Shown here piece after piece: positions 1 through 8,522 of a stretch of DNA of 64,000 bases. The stretch covers positions 1-64,000 of the forward strand of contig NZ_MSKL01000017.1 in the NCBI RefSeq assembly GCF_001937665.1, in the 5' to 3' direction. The position numbers were made by a program, and so were the translations under genes. The DNA comes from Actinomyces oris (GTDB taxonomy: Bacteria > Actinomycetota > Actinomycetes > Actinomycetales > Actinomycetaceae). Positions within the stretch are counted from its first letter, which is position 1. The number at the start of each line of letters is the position of its first letter. Under the pieces are notes generated by a model. The model was not told where the DNA came from, made no database searches, and saw nothing but the letters and a program-made list of their open reading frames with translations.

Positions 1-1956
1 GGGGACGTCGAGTGTTCCCTTGGTGCTGTCGGGGTCGTTGCAGGTGTAGCCGACCTTGACGGTCTCACCGGCCTGCGGGGCGTAGTCGCCCTTGACACTC
101 TTCGACACCGAGAACGTACCCGTGTCACGGACGTAGGAATTCGTGAAGGCCGCCGTCGCGACCGGCTCAGCCGGGTCCTTGACGGTGATGGTCTGGGCCT
201 CGGGGGCCGTCAGGGTGTAGCCGTCGATCGCGGCTGTCTTGGTGTCCTCGGTGACGGTGCACTGCGTGCCCGTGGGGACCTTCGGTCCGGAGACCGCCTC
301 GCCGTTGGCCTTGGCCTTCAGTGTGCTCTCGGTGCCGTCGGTGCAGGTGTAGGTGAAGGTGAACTCCTTGTCACCGGCCTGCGCACCCGTCACGGTCTTC
401 GTCACCTGGAAGGTGCCGGGCGCCTTGGCGACGTCGGCCGTGTTGTTGAGGGTCACCTTGGTCGACACCCGGTCGCCGATCGTCAGAGTGTTGGTCTCCG
501 TCCTTCCGACCGCGAAGACCGGCTTGCCCCAGGCATACCCCGAAGGAGCGGGAGAGGCCTGGCCGATGTCCTCGGACAGGGTGACGACGGTTCCCTTGGG
601 GAAGGTGCCCTGGAAGGTGTTGGTCTTGCCGATACTGATGTTGAGGACGGCCGTGCCGGAAAGACCATCGGCGTTGAGCGTACCCGGGGCCTGCCAACCG
701 GCGTATCCGCTGGCAGGGCCGGGCAGCACGTAATCGACCTTGACCGGCAGGGTCGTGTTTGCGACGTCGACGGCGTCCAGGGCCGCACCGCCCAGGGTCT
801 TGGAGACCTCGAAGCCGCCGAAACCGGGGGCCATGTCCACGGTCACCTTGAACGAGTCGGCGTAGCTACGGGTGAACTCGCCATGAGCCTCGGAGTGGTT
901 GAGCGAGGCGGCGTTGGTGTACTGCGCGCCGGCGATGGCCTTACCGTTCTGGGAAGTGAATGTCACCGGGTAGGAGATCCTGTAGTTGGAATCAGGAGCA
1001 AAAGGGCCCGTCACCTTGATCGTGGCGACCTGCCCCTGGATGTCCACATCCAGGTCGAAGTCTCCGTACTTCGTGCTCAGGTCCTTGCCCGCTGCGCTGG
1101 TCAGGGACACCCCGGAGATGCCGGGCTCGGCGGCGCTGTTGCGCAGTCCGAGGTACCACCTGTTCTTGTCACCATTGAAGGTCATGCCCGAGCCGAGCGT
1201 ATCCGTGATGGTAATGGTCTCACGGGTCTGACCGTCCGAGGCGATCGGGCTGTCCCCCTTGGCCAGCTGCTCCTTGATGTAGTCCGAGCCGAAGTTGACC
1301 TCCCACGTCATAGTGGAGGAGGCCGACGTGATGACCGAGGAGACCTTGCTGAACTTGAGAGCCGTGTAGCTCCGTGCAGCGGGGCCCTTGATGCCGCCGG
1401 CGCCGGGCAGGCGGACGCTCACCTTCTGGCTGCCGTTGACGGTCATATCCACTGACTGGGCCGTCGTGGCCTGGGTGATGAGGAGCAGTGCCTGGCCCGA
1501 GCCCTTGAAATCCTTGAATCCCGCTGCCTTGAGCTCTTCAACCTTGTCGCCGAAGGTGCACTCCATGGTCCTTTCCGTCAACTTGCACGCACCCACCTCG
1601 GTGGACGTGCCGTTGTAGGGAAGGTTGAGGGGGACGGTTTTCGGGTTCTCCAGGTTCTTGAAATTAGCGCCGAGGTCGATGGAGAAGGAGTCCCCCGGGT
1701 TGACGGTGGTCTTGGTGGCATCCCACGTGTAGGACAGCTTGGCCACGTCCTGCGTCGTGAGGCCCTCTGATGGGAAGTCGTTGCCGCTGCGGTCCGACTT
1801 GACCAGAGCGAGACCAGACAGATTGATGTCGGTGTTGACGGCGGCTTGGGCCTGCAAGGGCACGATCATGCTCGCAAGCAGTGTCAGGAGGGCGAGCCAG
1901 GCGGCCGTCGACTGCCCCCTAGACGCGGTGCGTCTGCGATCGGCAGGAACCTGCAT
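1..1956 (-). CDS. Large adhesin-like surface protein with DUF5979-type repeats, C-terminus outside window
   Basis: The minus-strand frame stays open from the ATG at 1956 to the window edge (652 codons, no stop), so only the N-terminal part is present. The start has a GAGGA box about 9 nt upstream and gives a signal peptide: basic residues 6-13, a hydrophobic stretch at about 19-35 and an Ala-rich cleavage region (AQAA). The next 350 or so residues look like the all-beta Ig-like folds of Gram-positive adhesins (for example DVAKLSYTWDA near the N-terminus). From about residue 520 come repeats of roughly 100 residues with the pattern FTVTKTVTG...FTYTC...TVTEDT, typical of DUF5979 stalk domains in Actinomyces wall proteins. 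A sortase signal would be expected beyond the window. The likely role is fimbrial or adhesive, on the cell surface. The specific ligand cannot be read. Plus-strand open frames here are shadows. Confidence 0.8.
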   Translation of the reverse strand, partial: MQVPADRRRTASRGQSTAAWLALLTLLASMIVPLQAQAAVNTDINLSGLALVKSDRSGNDFPSEGLTTQDVAKLSYTWDATKTTVNPGDSFSIDLGANFKNLENPKTVPLNLPYNGTSTEVGACKLTERTMECTFGDKVEELKAAGFKDFKGSGQALLLITQATTAQSVDMTVNGSQKVSVRLPGAGGIKGPAARSYTALKFSKVSSVITSASSTMTWEVNFGSDYIKEQLAKGDSPIASDGQTRETITITDTLGSGMTFNGDKNRWYLGLRNSAAEPGISGVSLTSAAGKDLSTKYGDFDLDVDIQGQVATIKVTGPFAPDSNYRISYPVTFTSQNGKAIAGAQYTNAASLNHSEAHGEFTRSYADSFKVTVDMAPGFGGFEVSKTLGGAALDAVDVANTTLPVKVDYVLPGPASGYAGWQAPGTLNADGLSGTAVLNISIGKTNTFQGTFPKGTVVTLSEDIGQASPAPSGYAWGKPVFAVGRTETNTLTIGDRVSTKVTLNNTADVAKAPGTFQVTKTVTGAQAGDKEFTFTYTCTDGTESTLKAKANGEAVSGPKVPTGTQCTVTEDTKTAAIDGYTLTAPEAQTITVKDPAEPVATAAFTNSYVRDTGTFSVSKSVKGDYAPQAGETVKVGYTCNDPDSTKGTLDVP

Positions 1957-2014
1957 GTATACATCCTCTTCACTAGGGATCGGCGGTCTGGGGATGACCG
2001 TGAGTAACTGGTGA

Positions 2015-2044
2015 ATAGTATCGTGATGAGGAAATTCAGAACAA
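2015..2044 (-). promoter_or_regulatory. Putative sigma-70-type promoter of the adhesin gene
   Basis: On the minus strand a -35 like TTGTTC (2044-2039) is followed after 18 nt by a -10 like TACTAT (2020-2015), giving a leader of about 50 nt before the ATG at 1956. The call rests on motif match and spacing only. Confidence 0.4.
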
Positions 2045-2426
2045 GGGTTGTGGTGTGCTTGACGAGAGCTTTGGGGGTGTTATCAGAATGTCATAGAAAT
2101 GTTGTGAAAAAGATATCTTTGGGGCTGCTAGAAAAGTGTTTCACCCTGTGTTTTCGTTGCGATTCGGGGATGCCTGCGTGTGGGGAGGGTGTTCGTGTTT
2201 GTTTAGTTCGGAGGGTGATTGCCTTACTTCGTGAATGAGTTTCGAGGCATAGGTCTGCTTGTGTTGAGAAATGTTGGTGTCGCTGTTTGGGCTTCTTGAT
2301 AAATGGGGGAGTGGTTTCTTGGAGGCATTCAAGGGCAGTGGGGTAATTTCGTCTGACGTTGAAGCTGTGGTGCGATTCCTCGTCCATTTGCCTCACTCAT
2401 GATGTGGCCTCTGAGCCTTGAGTTGC

Positions 2427-2452
2427 TCTCGTGCTCGCCGGCGAGTACGAGA
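2427..2452. repeat. 26-bp near-perfect palindrome
   Basis: CTCGTGCTCGCC is followed immediately by GGCGAGTACGAG, flanked by a T/A pair. The 13-bp arms have one mismatch (G33/T46 within 24xx) and no loop. It lies between the adhesin and antiporter genes. With no loop, it is a better candidate for a dimeric-protein site than for an RNA hairpin. Confidence 0.5.
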
Positions 2453-2567
2453 ACTCGCGGGAGGTCGCTCGCTGATTCGGTCGCCTAAAAACGCCCATCG
2501 CCCCCTGGCGCCTGCGAACGTAGTCTCGCGCCTCCTGATCTCATCAGCGTGGCCGCCGCAGGGTGGT

Positions 2568-2691
2568 GGTGTCCAAATCGGTGACAAAGGAGCTCCGGTG
2601 TCGCCAGGTCGGTAGAAGAAACGTTGGAATCGTGCGGTTTCTTCTTGTCGGTTCTGCCCCGTTCCAGGCCTTTGTCACCGATTTGGACACC
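2568..2691. repeat. Terminal-inverted-repeat element, copy 1 of 3
   Basis: A 124-bp unit bounded by perfect 23-bp inverted repeats that begin GGTGTCCAAATCGG. Inside is a conserved core resembling GGAATCGTGCGGTTTC. Related copies occur at 24755-24872 and 44597-44716, all with the core on the plus strand. No open frame is conserved inside. It looks like a small non-autonomous, MITE-like or REP-like element. This copy sits between two divergent genes. Confidence 0.8.
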
Positions 2692-2955
2692 GCCAGGTGT
2701 CTCGTTCGTGAGGGCAGAGGTCCGCTGGGCGCCTACACCGGCGCCGGGTCCACCTGCGCTCGATCCGCGCCAGCTCACCTCACCGGAAGTGAGCAGAGGT
2801 CACATACGCGAATCGAGTATCACCAGGGGAGCTGAAGGAAGCGTCTGTAGGCTGCGCCCGGCCCGGACCTGGGTCAGACCTGGTCCCAAGCCCGGCTGCT
2901 GCGGGCCGGCCGCAGTCAGCTCGGACTCAGTGCAGGAAGGGAAGCCGGCAGCCTC

Positions 2956-4560
2956 ATGACCATCGACATGATCGTCGCACTCATTGGCGCCTCGATTATC
3001 GCCTACGCGATCGCCAACAGGTTCAGGCTCATCGCCCCAGTACTTCTCATCGCCGCGGGTGTGGGCGTCGCCCTGCTCCCGGTTGGGAAGGAGATGTACC
3101 TGCCCAGCACGGTGGTGCTCACGATGTTCCTGCCGATCCTCCTGTACTGGGAGTCGCTGTCAGTGTCCCTCAACCGCATGCGGAGAAGTCTGCGCGGCAT
3201 CATCCTCAGCGCCACGGTCCTTGTCGCCATCACGGCTGCCCTCATCACCCTCATCGGCGTCTTCACTGGGCTGAGCGTAGGAGCCGCTCTCCTCATCGGG
3301 GCCTGCCTCGGCCCCACTGATGCCACCGCCGTCTCCAGCCTGGGACGCGGCATCAACCCCAATAGCCGCACCATTCTTCAGGCCGAGTCGCTTCTCAACG
3401 ACGGCACGGCCCTGGTCATCTTCGCCATCGCCCTTCAGGCCGCGCAGGACTCCTCCGGTGTCACCGCGGGGCTCGTCGCACAGCAACTCCTCCTTTCTTT
3501 CGGGGGAGGAACTGGTGTAGGAGTCCTCGTCGGTGCAGTAGTCACGAAGATCGGCATCCGGGTCCGCACCATCACCGACGACCCCATGCTCGCGACGATC
3601 ACCGCCCTGGCCACCCCGTTCGTCACCTTCTTCCTCGCTGAAGAGGTTGGCGGCTCAGGCGTGCTCGCCGTCGTCACCTGCGGAATCGTCGTCTCCCGCT
3701 TCGCTGCCCCGCACCTGTCCCTGGGCTCACGAGTCCTCGGCATCCCGTTCTGGACGATCCTCACCCACATCCTCAACACCATTCTTTTCGTCATGGTGGG
3801 GGTGGAGCTCCCCGGTATCGTCGCTGAGCTACCCCGCGCTGATCTCATGCGCGGCCTCATCCTCATCCCCATCATCTACATCGCTATGGTGGCTGGGAGG
3901 TTCGGCGGGCAGCACCTCATGATCTACTCCATCCGTGCCCTTGACCGCCGTCCGGAGCAGCGCCTGCGACGCACCAATCTCCGTGGCCGCATCGTCTCCA
4001 CGGTTGCCGGCTTCCGAGGCGCGATCTCACTGGCGATGGCACTGTCCATCCCGGTCTCCTTCGACGGCACCGCCTACACCGAACGCAACCTCATCATCCT
4101 CGTCGTTGCCGGTGTGACTCTCCTGTCCCTCCTCATCCAGGGGGTCGCCCTGCCCTACGTGGTCCGCTGGGCTAACGCCAAGCCCTCGGCCGGGGCGCAG
4201 ACCGCTGAGTCAGTCGAGTCGCAGGAGACCGAGGCCCTCGCCGACATCCTCGCCGACACCATCAGTCAGCTCGATGCCATCGCAGAGCGCGCGGGCGTCG
4301 ACGACGCCGCAGCCATCGAGGCGGTGCGCGCCGATTACCGACGTCGCCACGAGTCCGTGCTCAATTCGGCCACAGAGGGTGAGGCGCGCGTCTACTGCGG
4401 CTCGGAGAGCACGCTGCGGCTCGCCGTTATCGAGCATCTGCGCGAGCGCATACACGGCCTGCGCTTCGCCAGCCGTATCGACGACTCCACCGCCTTCAAC
4501 GTCAACCGGCGCCTCGACGTTGAGACCCTCCACATCAACGGCCCCCTCGACGTCGAGTGA
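2956..4560 (+). CDS. Na+/H+ antiporter, CPA1/NhaP family
   Basis: A 534-residue polytopic membrane protein that should exchange cytoplasmic Na+ (or K+) for H+. Hydrophobic segments run from residue 5 to about 405. The CPA1 ion-site motifs are present: GPTDATAV at 119-126 and ESLLNDGTA at 144-152, with the Asp residues expected in the transport pathway. After the membrane domain comes a hydrophilic, acidic cytoplasmic tail of about 125 residues (Glu/Asp/Ala-rich from about 415), which in this family is often regulatory. A GGAAGGGA box lies somewhat far (about 12 nt) upstream of the ATG at 2956, so an internal ATG at 2968 is possible. The gene stands alone, diverges from the adhesin and ends at a strong bidirectional terminator. 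Whether it prefers Na+ or K+ cannot be told. Confidence 0.88.
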   Translation: MTIDMIVALIGASIIAYAIANRFRLIAPVLLIAAGVGVALLPVGKEMYLPSTVVLTMFLPILLYWESLSVSLNRMRRSLRGIILSATVLVAITAALITLIGVFTGLSVGAALLIGACLGPTDATAVSSLGRGINPNSRTILQAESLLNDGTALVIFAIALQAAQDSSGVTAGLVAQQLLLSFGGGTGVGVLVGAVVTKIGIRVRTITDDPMLATITALATPFVTFFLAEEVGGSGVLAVVTCGIVVSRFAAPHLSLGSRVLGIPFWTILTHILNTILFVMVGVELPGIVAELPRADLMRGLILIPIIYIAMVAGRFGGQHLMIYSIRALDRRPEQRLRRTNLRGRIVSTVAGFRGAISLAMALSIPVSFDGTAYTERNLIILVVAGVTLLSLLIQGVALPYVVRWANAKPSAGAQTAESVESQETEALADILADTISQLDAIAERAGVDDAAAIEAVRADYRRRHESVLNSATEGEARVYCGSESTLRLAVIEHLRERIHGLRFASRIDDSTAFNVNRRLDVETLHINGPLDVE

Positions 4561-4588
4561 GTCGTGGGTGAAGACGGAGGACGGCAGC

Positions 4589-4622
4589 GAGGAGGTGGGG
4601 TGCCGGCGCACCCCACCTCCTC
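4589..4622. terminator. Bidirectional hairpin between convergent genes
   Basis: A 15-bp perfect stem (4589-4603 with 4608-4622; arm GAGGAGGTGGGGTGC) and a 4-nt loop lie between the antiporter stop and the GH16 stop. The T-run is weak, as is common for actinobacterial terminators. Confidence 0.75.
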
Positions 4623-4631
4623 ATTCACCGG

Positions 4632-5492
4632 CTAGTCCATGGAGTGGACCTGCAGGTAGTCGACGTCGAACTGCGCTTCCTTGAAGTTCCTGGCGTCCAG
4701 CTTCCCCCAGTAGTGGCTCCCCGTCTGTGTAATGAGGAGAAGGTGGTAGGGGGTGTTGGCGCCGAAGCAGCGATCGAAGGCCTGCTGGTTGCTGGATCGC
4801 AGTACCTCATGGAATCGCTGGTTGTCGAAGAAGAACGTGATGCGTTCCGGAGTCTTCTCCATCCGGTAGGTGTGCCAGGCGCTCAAGTTCGGCTTGTTGC
4901 TGATGCCCTTGCCGCTCTTGTTCTTCCCGGACTGGTCGAAGTGGACCGTCGACTCAGCGACTCCTTTGGCCCGGCCGCCCCCGTAGGTCTCGACGATATC
5001 GATCTCTCCGCCATTCGCGGCCCCGTCCGGCCTCAGCCAGATTCCGGCCCACAGGCCGAGGTTGCTCTGAGGGAAGCGCGCTCGTACTTCGACGGCGCCA
5101 TAGACGAAGGAGAAGAGCCCTTCGGTGGTCAGTGATGCCTCGTTGACGTGACGAACGGTTCCGCCCTTGTCGTACCTGTTCTGCCAGCCGGTCTTGGGAG
5201 TTGAGCGCTTGCGCCAGAACAGGTGGCCCGCTCCGCCACTCACGCTGTGGGTGTCATGCGTGATGACGCCCCAGTCGTAGTCCGTGTACGTGTCGCCCTT
5301 AGGTTCCTTCTCCCGCCACCGTGCGGTGCTGAAATCTGAGCCATCCGTGAACTGCTCATCGAAGATCAGAGTGCTGAAGGAACGTGATGGAGTGCTTGCG
5401 AACGCTGTGGTGGGTGCGAGTAGACCTGCGGCTGTGGCTCCGGCGCCCAGTCCGAGGGTGGTGATCAGTGAACGTCGTGTCAAAGGGTTCAT
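4632..5492 (-). CDS. Exported glycoside hydrolase family 16 protein (beta-glucanase type)
   Basis: A 286-residue secreted enzyme predicted to cut beta-1,3 or mixed beta-glucans. The start at 5492 has a strong AGGAGG box 6 nt away. Upstream in-frame codons lack one and would spoil the signal peptide. The N-terminus (TRRSLITTLG, then an Ala/Gly hydrophobic stretch and TAFA cleavage) is of the twin-arginine type. The GH16 catalytic signature EIDIVE is at 163-168, with E163 as expected nucleophile, D165 as helper and E168 as acid/base. Aromatic residues around the cleft (WAGIW at 148-152) also fit. There is no anchor at the C-terminus, so the protein should be released. It is probably monocistronic: a hairpin separates it from nanH upstream and another ends it. 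A LacI-type operator lies about 100 nt upstream. Substrate specificity within GH16 is not decidable. Confidence 0.88.
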   Translation of the reverse strand: MNPLTRRSLITTLGLGAGATAAGLLAPTTAFASTPSRSFSTLIFDEQFTDGSDFSTARWREKEPKGDTYTDYDWGVITHDTHSVSGGAGHLFWRKRSTPKTGWQNRYDKGGTVRHVNEASLTTEGLFSFVYGAVEVRARFPQSNLGLWAGIWLRPDGAANGGEIDIVETYGGGRAKGVAESTVHFDQSGKNKSGKGISNKPNLSAWHTYRMEKTPERITFFFDNQRFHEVLRSSNQQAFDRCFGANTPYHLLLITQTGSHYWGKLDARNFKEAQFDVDYLQVHSMD

Positions 5493-5587
5493 TGTTCTCC
5501 TCCTACAAGATACACGAGTGGTATTTACGGTTGGAATCTGATTTATTCTTGGCGTCGCCCCCTTGTGTTGCCAGCACGTGCGCATCT

Positions 5588-5601
5588 TGTGAGCGCTCGC
5601 C
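5588..5601. promoter_or_regulatory. LacI-family (CelR/CebR-like) operator candidate
   Basis: The 14-mer TGTGAGCGCTCGCC centres on the perfect palindrome GAGCGCTC. It matches 11 of 14 positions of the actinobacterial cellulose regulator operator TGGGAGCGCTCCCA. It lies about 100 bp upstream of the GH16 start, where sugar-responsive repression would make sense. No lacI-type gene is in the window. Confidence 0.45.
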
Positions 5602-5738
5602 TGGAGTCGTCGTATCGTCACGCAGAAGGTGCTCTGCGATTGTTGTTATCCTACAAGTCAATTAATCGCTCGTCCCATGAACGGGATACTTGTTGTGGGC
5701 AGTCTGAGAACGGCCTTATTGGTGCGGAAACACGCAGT

Positions 5739-5770
5739 GAGGGGTGGGACGCGCCGGTGCCCCACCCCTC
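5739..5770 (-). terminator. Hairpin downstream of nanH
   Basis: The arms GAGGGGTGGG (5739-5748) and CCCACCCCTC (5761-5770) pair perfectly. The 12-nt loop can pair partly. It lies 42 bp after the nanH stop and separates it from the co-directional GH16 gene. Confidence 0.6.
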
Positions 5771-5811
5771 AGTCAGTGCTCAGAGCCGGGTCGAGCCGGC
5801 TCATCGCGTGT

Positions 5812-8505
5812 TCAGTTCTTCGTGCGACGAGCCCGCAGAAGGAGGTACCCGCCGACAACCGCGACACCCGCAAGGCCCAGGACAAGCAGCGCGTTGGCCC
5901 CCGTCCGAGACAGGCTGCGCCCGGTCTTCGCCGCGTGCGTCGGCGAAGCGCTCGGCGCACTGGCGCCACCGGTCGGCTGCGCCATGGTGCCGTCAGTCGG
6001 CCGATCAATCTCATCGGGCTCCATGCCCGGCTTCGACGTCGCCGCCGCGTTCCGGCTCGGTGCCGGGCTCGCACTCGACGTCGGCCGCCCCGACTGCGTC
6101 GGCACCGCGGTCGCCCTCGGGGTCACCACTGACGGCGCCCGACCCGTCGCGCCCGGCGCGGGAGCCGAGCTCGGCTGTGGAGCCGGATTCTCCGACGGCG
6201 CAGCACTGGGCTGCGTGCTCGGCGCTTGCGTGGGCTCAGCAGAAGGCTCCGCCGTCGGGGTCTGCGTCGGCTCGGTCGCCGGAGCGGATGACGTCTCCGG
6301 TGCAGGCGCAGCGCTCGGTTCAGGCGCAGAGGACGGCTCAGGGGCCGGCGTGGGCTCAGCGCTCGGGGCAGTCGTGGGCTCCGGCGCCGGGGCGCTGCTC
6401 GGCTCAGGTGCGGCGCTCGGCTCGGGCGCAGAGGACGGCGTAGGGGGCGGTGTGGGCTCAGCACTCGGCGCGGCCGACGGCGTCGGCGACGGGGCCGGGC
6501 TCGGCTCCGGCTGCTTCTGGCCGCACTGCTCGCCGAGCCAGTTCATTGTGAAGCTGCGGTACCAGATGCCTCCGTAGCTCGCTCCCTCACTGGCGTCCTC
6601 ACTGAGCAGGCCGATGCTGCCGTCGGACTGCACCGCGATCGTCGTGTAGCCGACGAAGGGCTCGTGGAAGACCTTGCTGGTCGTCCAGGAGGCGCCGTCG
6701 TCGCAGGACATTGAGATGGTGCCGCGGTCACGCGACCACGGTCGCGGGTTCGGCGAGTGGCTCAGCAGCAGCACCTTGGCGCGCGGGTCGTCGGGGGCGG
6801 CGTTCGGGAAGGCCCGGATGATCTGGGCGTTGTCCACCGAGTCGGGCAGGTTCTCATCGGACACCGGCTCGCTCCAGGTCTGCCCGCCGTCGGTGGACCG
6901 GGCCACCTTGCGGAAGCCGGAGCCGTCCGAGGCGCGCGAGTTGAGCATGAGGGAGCCGTCGGAGAGCTCAACGACCTTGTTCTCATCCATGCCGGTCCCG
7001 GTCGGCTGACCGGCCTGCCAGGTCTTCCCGTGGTCGTCGGAGTAGACCGAGACCGCCTGCACCGCGCCGCCGGCGGTCCTGATCGTGTACTGCTGCACCA
7101 GGCGCCCGGCGTGAGGGCCGTGCTGAATCTGGATGCCCTGGCCCGAGGCCGCGAAACGCGCGGTCCAGGGGTTGTCCTTCGTGATGTCCGCGGTGATCGT
7201 GCGGTGCGTCCAGGTCCAGCCGTTGTCCGTGGAGGTCGACACCTCCGCCTGGATGATGCCCCGGTTCTCAGGGTCGGTGCCGGCGCGCGAGCCGCCCCAG
7301 CCCTGGTCGTAGGACTTGACGTGGAAGTTGAAGATCGTGCCCGTCTGGTGGTCGACGACATAGCTCGGGTCGGAGTATCCGACCTTCTTGCCGGTCTCCG
7401 TGCCCTGGTGGATGTAGGTGGGCGCCGACCAGGTCTTGCCGCCGTCGGTGGAGCGGCGCTGGACGATGTGGTTCGGGTTGGGGGCGTCGCTGCCGCCGTT
7501 GCCGTTGTCCTTCGGCCGCTCGTCGTAGGAGACGAGCAGGTCCCCGTTGGGGGCGGTGGTGATCGCTGGGATGCGGTAGTTGTCGGTGGCCGTGTTGGCG
7601 GCCAGGTGCTGGGCCTGGCTCATCGAGGCCGGAAGGTCCGTGCTCGCGTCGGGCGCCGGGGCGGGCTCGGCCTGCGGGTGGTTGCCGACGACGCTGATCG
7701 GGTTGCCGGTGGCGGTGAGCGTCTGGAGGGCGGTGCCGTCGGTGCCGGTCGCCGTCAGGGTGATCGACGGCGTCCACCGGCCGGCGTCGACGTCGGCCTG
7801 CGTGATCGTGTGGGTGAGCGGCTTGCAGTTGTAGACCGCACCGTTGCCCGGCTTGAGGTTGCCCCAGTGGCACTGGCGGGCCAGGTCGTCGAAGGAGGAG
7901 CCGGTGGCGGCGACGTTGATCGTCTTGTCCGACACCGAGCGGATGCGCACCGTGTAGCTGACGGTGTCGCCCAGCTTGTAGGTCTCCTGGTTCGACGACG
8001 GCGTGAAGGACTCGACCCGCAGCGAGGTGGGCTTGACCGGGCTCGTCGCACCGCTGATCGTCTCCGGGGTGCTGAGGGCCGGGCCGGCGTACTCCACGGC
8101 CTTGACCTCGTAGGCGATCTGCGGAGTGAAGCCGCCGGCCTTGAGGTCCTCGGCGGTCACCGTGTGCGTGGCCAGACCGGAGCAGTCGGTCTTGGTCGTC
8201 CCGGCGGGGACATTGCGCCAGCGGCACTTGGAGACGTTCCCGGACAGGTTCGTCGAGGCCGGGGCGTAGGAGTGGGCCTCGCCGCTGGTGTTGGTGAGGG
8301 TGATGTTGAAGGTCATGACGTCGCCGACGGAGTAGAGCCCGTCGGCGGGGGCATTCACCTGCGTGATGGTGACGTCCGCCAGGCCGTCAGTCGTGGGGGT
8401 GGCGTGCACCGGGGGCGCCGCGGCGATCAGACCGGTGGCGGCCAACGGCAGGGAACCCAGGAGGGCGGGCAGGCGCCTCCGGGAGAAGGGACTGTGGGAT
8501 GTCAT
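5812..8505 (-). CDS. nanH: Wall-anchored sialidase (exo-alpha-sialidase, GH33)
   Basis: An 897-residue surface enzyme that releases terminal sialic acids from host glycoproteins and exposes galactose for adhesion. Order of parts: signal peptide 1-36; two beta-rich modules of about 110 residues (41-155 and 160-272) with paired cysteines; the six-bladed catalytic domain at about 300-655; a Pro/Ala/Glu/Ser-rich wall-spanning region at about 660-840; then a sorting signal. The catalytic domain has the YRIP motif at 310-313 (first arginine of the triad) and Asp-boxes of form SxDxGxTW at 352-359, 425-432, 489-496 and 537-544, plus SCDDGASW near 610. The sorting signal reads LSRTG (865-869), followed by a membrane span and the basic tail RARRTKN. 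The second position is Ser, not the usual Pro. Only a weak GGAAC box precedes the ATG, and a 19-bp palindrome lies in the leader. Family and length match the described Actinomyces NanH. Confidence 0.93.
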   Translation of the reverse strand: MTSHSPFSRRRLPALLGSLPLAATGLIAAAPPVHATPTTDGLADVTITQVNAPADGLYSVGDVMTFNITLTNTSGEAHSYAPASTNLSGNVSKCRWRNVPAGTTKTDCSGLATHTVTAEDLKAGGFTPQIAYEVKAVEYAGPALSTPETISGATSPVKPTSLRVESFTPSSNQETYKLGDTVSYTVRIRSVSDKTINVAATGSSFDDLARQCHWGNLKPGNGAVYNCKPLTHTITQADVDAGRWTPSITLTATGTDGTALQTLTATGNPISVVGNHPQAEPAPAPDASTDLPASMSQAQHLAANTATDNYRIPAITTAPNGDLLVSYDERPKDNGNGGSDAPNPNHIVQRRSTDGGKTWSAPTYIHQGTETGKKVGYSDPSYVVDHQTGTIFNFHVKSYDQGWGGSRAGTDPENRGIIQAEVSTSTDNGWTWTHRTITADITKDNPWTARFAASGQGIQIQHGPHAGRLVQQYTIRTAGGAVQAVSVYSDDHGKTWQAGQPTGTGMDENKVVELSDGSLMLNSRASDGSGFRKVARSTDGGQTWSEPVSDENLPDSVDNAQIIRAFPNAAPDDPRAKVLLLSHSPNPRPWSRDRGTISMSCDDGASWTTSKVFHEPFVGYTTIAVQSDGSIGLLSEDASEGASYGGIWYRSFTMNWLGEQCGQKQPEPSPAPSPTPSAAPSAEPTPPPTPSSAPEPSAAPEPSSAPAPEPTTAPSAEPTPAPEPSSAPEPSAAPAPETSSAPATEPTQTPTAEPSAEPTQAPSTQPSAAPSENPAPQPSSAPAPGATGRAPSVVTPRATAVPTQSGRPTSSASPAPSRNAAATSKPGMEPDEIDRPTDGTMAQPTGGASAPSASPTHAAKTGRSLSRTGANALLVLGLAGVAVVGGYLLLRARRTKN

Positions 8506-8522
8506 AGATGTTCCGTTCTAAA

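Larger units (their letters stand above)
1957..2567. other. AT-rich intergenic region upstream of the adhesin gene
   Basis: About 610 bp without a convincing gene. The part from about 2000 to 2400 is clearly richer in A and T than the rest of the window. It carries a plausible minus-strand promoter for the adhesin (2015-2044) and a 26-bp near-perfect palindrome (2427-2452). Short open frames on both strands lack ribosome binding sites and the local codon bias, so I do not call them. The composition could mark a regulatory region or acquired DNA. Confidence 0.5.

Noticed and set aside
883-1455. Plus-strand open frame opposite the adhesin gene
   Set aside because: The minus frame has a signal peptide and recognisable repeats. 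The plus frame is its shadow.
2091-2396. Minus-strand 101-codon frame in the AT-rich region
   Set aside because: No ribosome box, His/Thr/Pro-rich translation with no fold, and alternative frames equally open.
5565-6577. Long plus-strand open frames opposite the end of nanH
   Set aside because: They are antisense to the Pro/Ala repeat region of nanH, whose composition leaves all frames open. They have no ribosome binding site or domain.
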